This document shows, piece by piece, positions 61,871-64,000 of a DNA stretch of 64,000 nucleotides. The notes beneath the pieces are model-generated. The model was not told where the DNA came from. It saw only the letters and a program-made list of their open reading frames with translations, and searched no databases. The stretch spans positions 1 through 64,000 of the forward strand of contig JAPKBG010000010.1 of the NCBI GenBank assembly GCA_028823485.1, written 5' to 3'. A program made the translations under genes and the position numbers. This DNA is from Methylophilaceae bacterium (GTDB taxonomy: Bacteria > Pseudomonadota > Gammaproteobacteria > Burkholderiales > Methylophilaceae). Numbering within the stretch: position 1 is the stretch's first letter; every line of letters begins with the position of its first letter.

Positions 61871-63568
61871 TTAAGAGTTGAATTTTTTATAAGTGCTTAC
61901 GAGGGTGCTGTTTTCCGGGAATGCTTTTAGTGCTTTCCCCCAAATGTTCTTGGCTTCTTCTTCCAAGCCTTGCTTCCATAAAACCTCACCTAAATGCGCT
62001 GATATTTCAGGGTCCTCTTGGACGCTGTAAGCCTTGCGTAAGTGTTCTACAGCTACGGCGTAATTACCGAGTCTATACTCAACCCAACCTAAGCTGTCTA
62101 AAATATAATGGTCGCTTGGCGATAATTTCTGTGCTGTTTCTATGAGTGTTTTGGCTTCTTTTAAGTTGATGTTGCGGTCTGCAAAGGAGTAACCTAAAGC
62201 GTTGTAAGCGGCTGAGAAATCAGGCTGTAATTGAATCACTTTTCTTAGCTCATTTTCCATTAAATCTAGTTTGCCAATACGCTCTGCAGCCATTGCGTAG
62301 TCATAAATGAGCTGCGGTGTATTGGGAATGGTGTTAATGGTTTTTTTGATTAACTCAAAAGCTTCTTGATGGCGCTTATCTTGTACTAATAGGCTGGCTT
62401 GCGCTTGCGCAACAACGATTTCTTGTACCGCAGTGAGTTCGGTCAAATTGTCGAGCATGCTGATAGCCGCATCTGTGTTTTTTGTCTGTGCGATGATGCT
62501 GGCTGTTGCTAGTTGCGCTTCTAAATAGTGTTGATTACTTTTGTCAATCTTGCCATACCATTCTAAAGCTTTCGATTTGTTTTTCTTACGATCAGCAGTA
62601 ATGCCGAGATACATATAAATTTTCTCTGGATCTTTAAAACCGTTACGCATCGATTGTTGGAGATACTGCTCCGCCATATCCAATTCGTTCGCTTCCAGTG
62701 AGAGTAAGCCAACGACTGCATTCGTATCAGGGTTGTCCTTTTCGAGCTCAGTGAGCTTGATGAACTCGGGTTTTGCTTCTTCATAACGTTTCAAACGAAC
62801 GAGCAACTTGGCGTAATCCATGCGTAAATTGTTCGCTATTGGGTTTTTATTTAAAAAGCCTTTATAAAAGTCGACGGCCTTCTCAGGGGATTTTTTAGCT
62901 AAAATCTGACCTTGCATTTGTGCACTGGCTTCCCAGTCTGGGCGTAATTGACTGGCTTGCTTAATAGCGCTTTCAGCGGCATCCACATCCTGTGCAAACC
63001 AGGCAGCTTCTGCAACAGCAAAGTGCGCTTCAGCTGATACTGGGTAAGGCTGAGCCAGTTCTTTAATGGTTGTTAATACTGCTTTTTTGTCTTGTTGGTT
63101 TCTTAATAAATCATTGAGGTATAAAAAGGTAGCAGCGCGCGATTCTTCTTTGCTTAATAATTCTTTTATATGAGGCACTGCACTTTGTATGTCGCCAGTA
63201 GAAATCATCATTTGGCTAGTGGCCTGTTGCGCCTCCACTGAGCTAGGGTCAAGTTCCGCCCATAAGGTGGCAGCATCTAACGCCAGTCGTTGTTGGCGAC
63301 CATAGGCGGCTGTTTTTGCAGCACGCTCGGCAAGGCGAGGGTCACGTGTCTTATTTGCTAAGTCTAAGAATAGCTGGCTGGCTAATGATAAGTCGCCACG
63401 TTGACCCGCAATTTCTCCCAGCAGATACTTATATACAAACTCTGCATTAGCTTCTGTGATTGATGGTTTGACGCTGCTTTGCGCTAAAGCGCTGTTGATG
63501 CTCATCACGCTTAAGTAAAGTACTACAATTAGTTTTATCATTTTCGTCATTTTGTTAATATCCAGCAT
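61871..63568 (-). CDS. TPR-repeat protein
   Basis: Repeated TPR helices, e.g. PDFSAAYNALGYSFADRNINLKEAKTLIETAQKLSPSDHYILDSLGWVEYRLGNY. Confidence 0.88.
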   Translation of the reverse strand: MLDINKMTKMIKLIVVLYLSVMSINSALAQSSVKPSITEANAEFVYKYLLGEIAGQRGDLSLASQLFLDLANKTRDPRLAERAAKTAAYGRQQRLALDAATLWAELDPSSVEAQQATSQMMISTGDIQSAVPHIKELLSKEESRAATFLYLNDLLRNQQDKKAVLTTIKELAQPYPVSAEAHFAVAEAAWFAQDVDAAESAIKQASQLRPDWEASAQMQGQILAKKSPEKAVDFYKGFLNKNPIANNLRMDYAKLLVRLKRYEEAKPEFIKLTELEKDNPDTNAVVGLLSLEANELDMAEQYLQQSMRNGFKDPEKIYMYLGITADRKKNKSKALEWYGKIDKSNQHYLEAQLATASIIAQTKNTDAAISMLDNLTELTAVQEIVVAQAQASLLVQDKRHQEAFELIKKTINTIPNTPQLIYDYAMAAERIGKLDLMENELRKVIQLQPDFSAAYNALGYSFADRNINLKEAKTLIETAQKLSPSDHYILDSLGWVEYRLGNYAVAVEHLRKAYSVQEDPEISAHLGEVLWKQGLEEEAKNIWGKALKAFPENSTLVSTYKKFNS

Positions 63569-63750
63569 ATTGAACTAAAGTCTTGTTTAGTCCGTGACAG
63601 TTTGTACAAGTTCATCCATAATTAAAGGTTGTGAATAATTGACCTTACATTAGGCATCCATTAATCGTACTATAACTTTTTGCATGAAACTTATCCAGCG
63701 GTTTAGTTTCATAGCATAAGTTATTACAAGAGTGTAACAAATGAGATTTT

Positions 63751-64000
63751 ATGAGTGATTTTACAGTAGAAGCAATTGAGTTGACGCGCCTATATGGCGG
63801 CAGAGCAGCAGTGAGTGATGTGAGTTTTAACCTCAAAAAAGGGCAAGTGTTAGGCTTTTTAGGGCCTAATGGTGCGGGTAAATCAACCACCATGAAAATG
63901 CTCACTGGTAATTTGGCACCTAGTCTTGGCAGTGTCAAAATTTGTGGTGTGGATATGATCGAAAACCCGAAAGAGGCGAAAAAGCTGATTGGGTACTTGC
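63751..64000 (+). CDS. ABC transporter ATP-binding protein, N-terminal part (cut by window edge)
   Basis: MSDFTVEAIELTRLYGGRAAVSDVSFNLKKGQVLGFLGPNGAGKSTTMKMLTGNLAPSLGSVKICGVDM; Walker A GPNGAGKST. Confidence 0.95.
   Translation, partial: MSDFTVEAIELTRLYGGRAAVSDVSFNLKKGQVLGFLGPNGAGKSTTMKMLTGNLAPSLGSVKICGVDMIENPKEAKKLIGYL

Noticed and set aside
1-64000. CRISPR array
   Set aside because: I saw no regularly spaced direct repeats; any array for the Cas9 must lie left of the window.

Overview
The window is mostly a dense, conserved chromosomal backbone of a PQQ-using, probably methylotrophic betaproteobacterium; the Methylophilaceae-like assignment is inferred from gene content. The backbone runs lysC-alaS-recX-recA, pncC-pgpA-thiL, mlaA, rlmH-rsfS, panD-panC-panB, folK-pcnB, murI, ilvE, glyS-glyQ, lnt-corC-ybeY-phoH-miaB, cysG, envZ/ompR, ychF-pth-rplY-prs, ispE-lolB. 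The accessory part is bases 1 to about 4880, an integrative element next to tRNA-Ser(GCU). From the tRNA leftward it carries a P4-type integrase, an unknown 221-aa protein, an AlpA-like regulator behind an RBS-sequestering hairpin, a small Cys-rich protein, a 487-aa protein with family-A DNA-polymerase-like motifs, a nonsense-mutated Sel1-like gene and, cut by the window edge, the N-terminus of a Cas9 (RuvC-I motif plus Arg-rich bridge helix) that the ORF track missed. Other notable items are an orphan PqqA peptide gene with its own terminator, a TPP-riboswitch thiamine-uptake module (TonB receptor, small YkoF-like protein, PnuC) facing an atypical kinase-like gene, a 45-bp tRNA-Phe 3' fragment that looks like a relic att site, an attC-like half site, a MITE-like inverted repeat that supplies a stop codon, and several decaying genes (REC-GGDEF, NnrS, a membrane protein, the MlaA tail). 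All calls come from reading the sequence; no database search was run.
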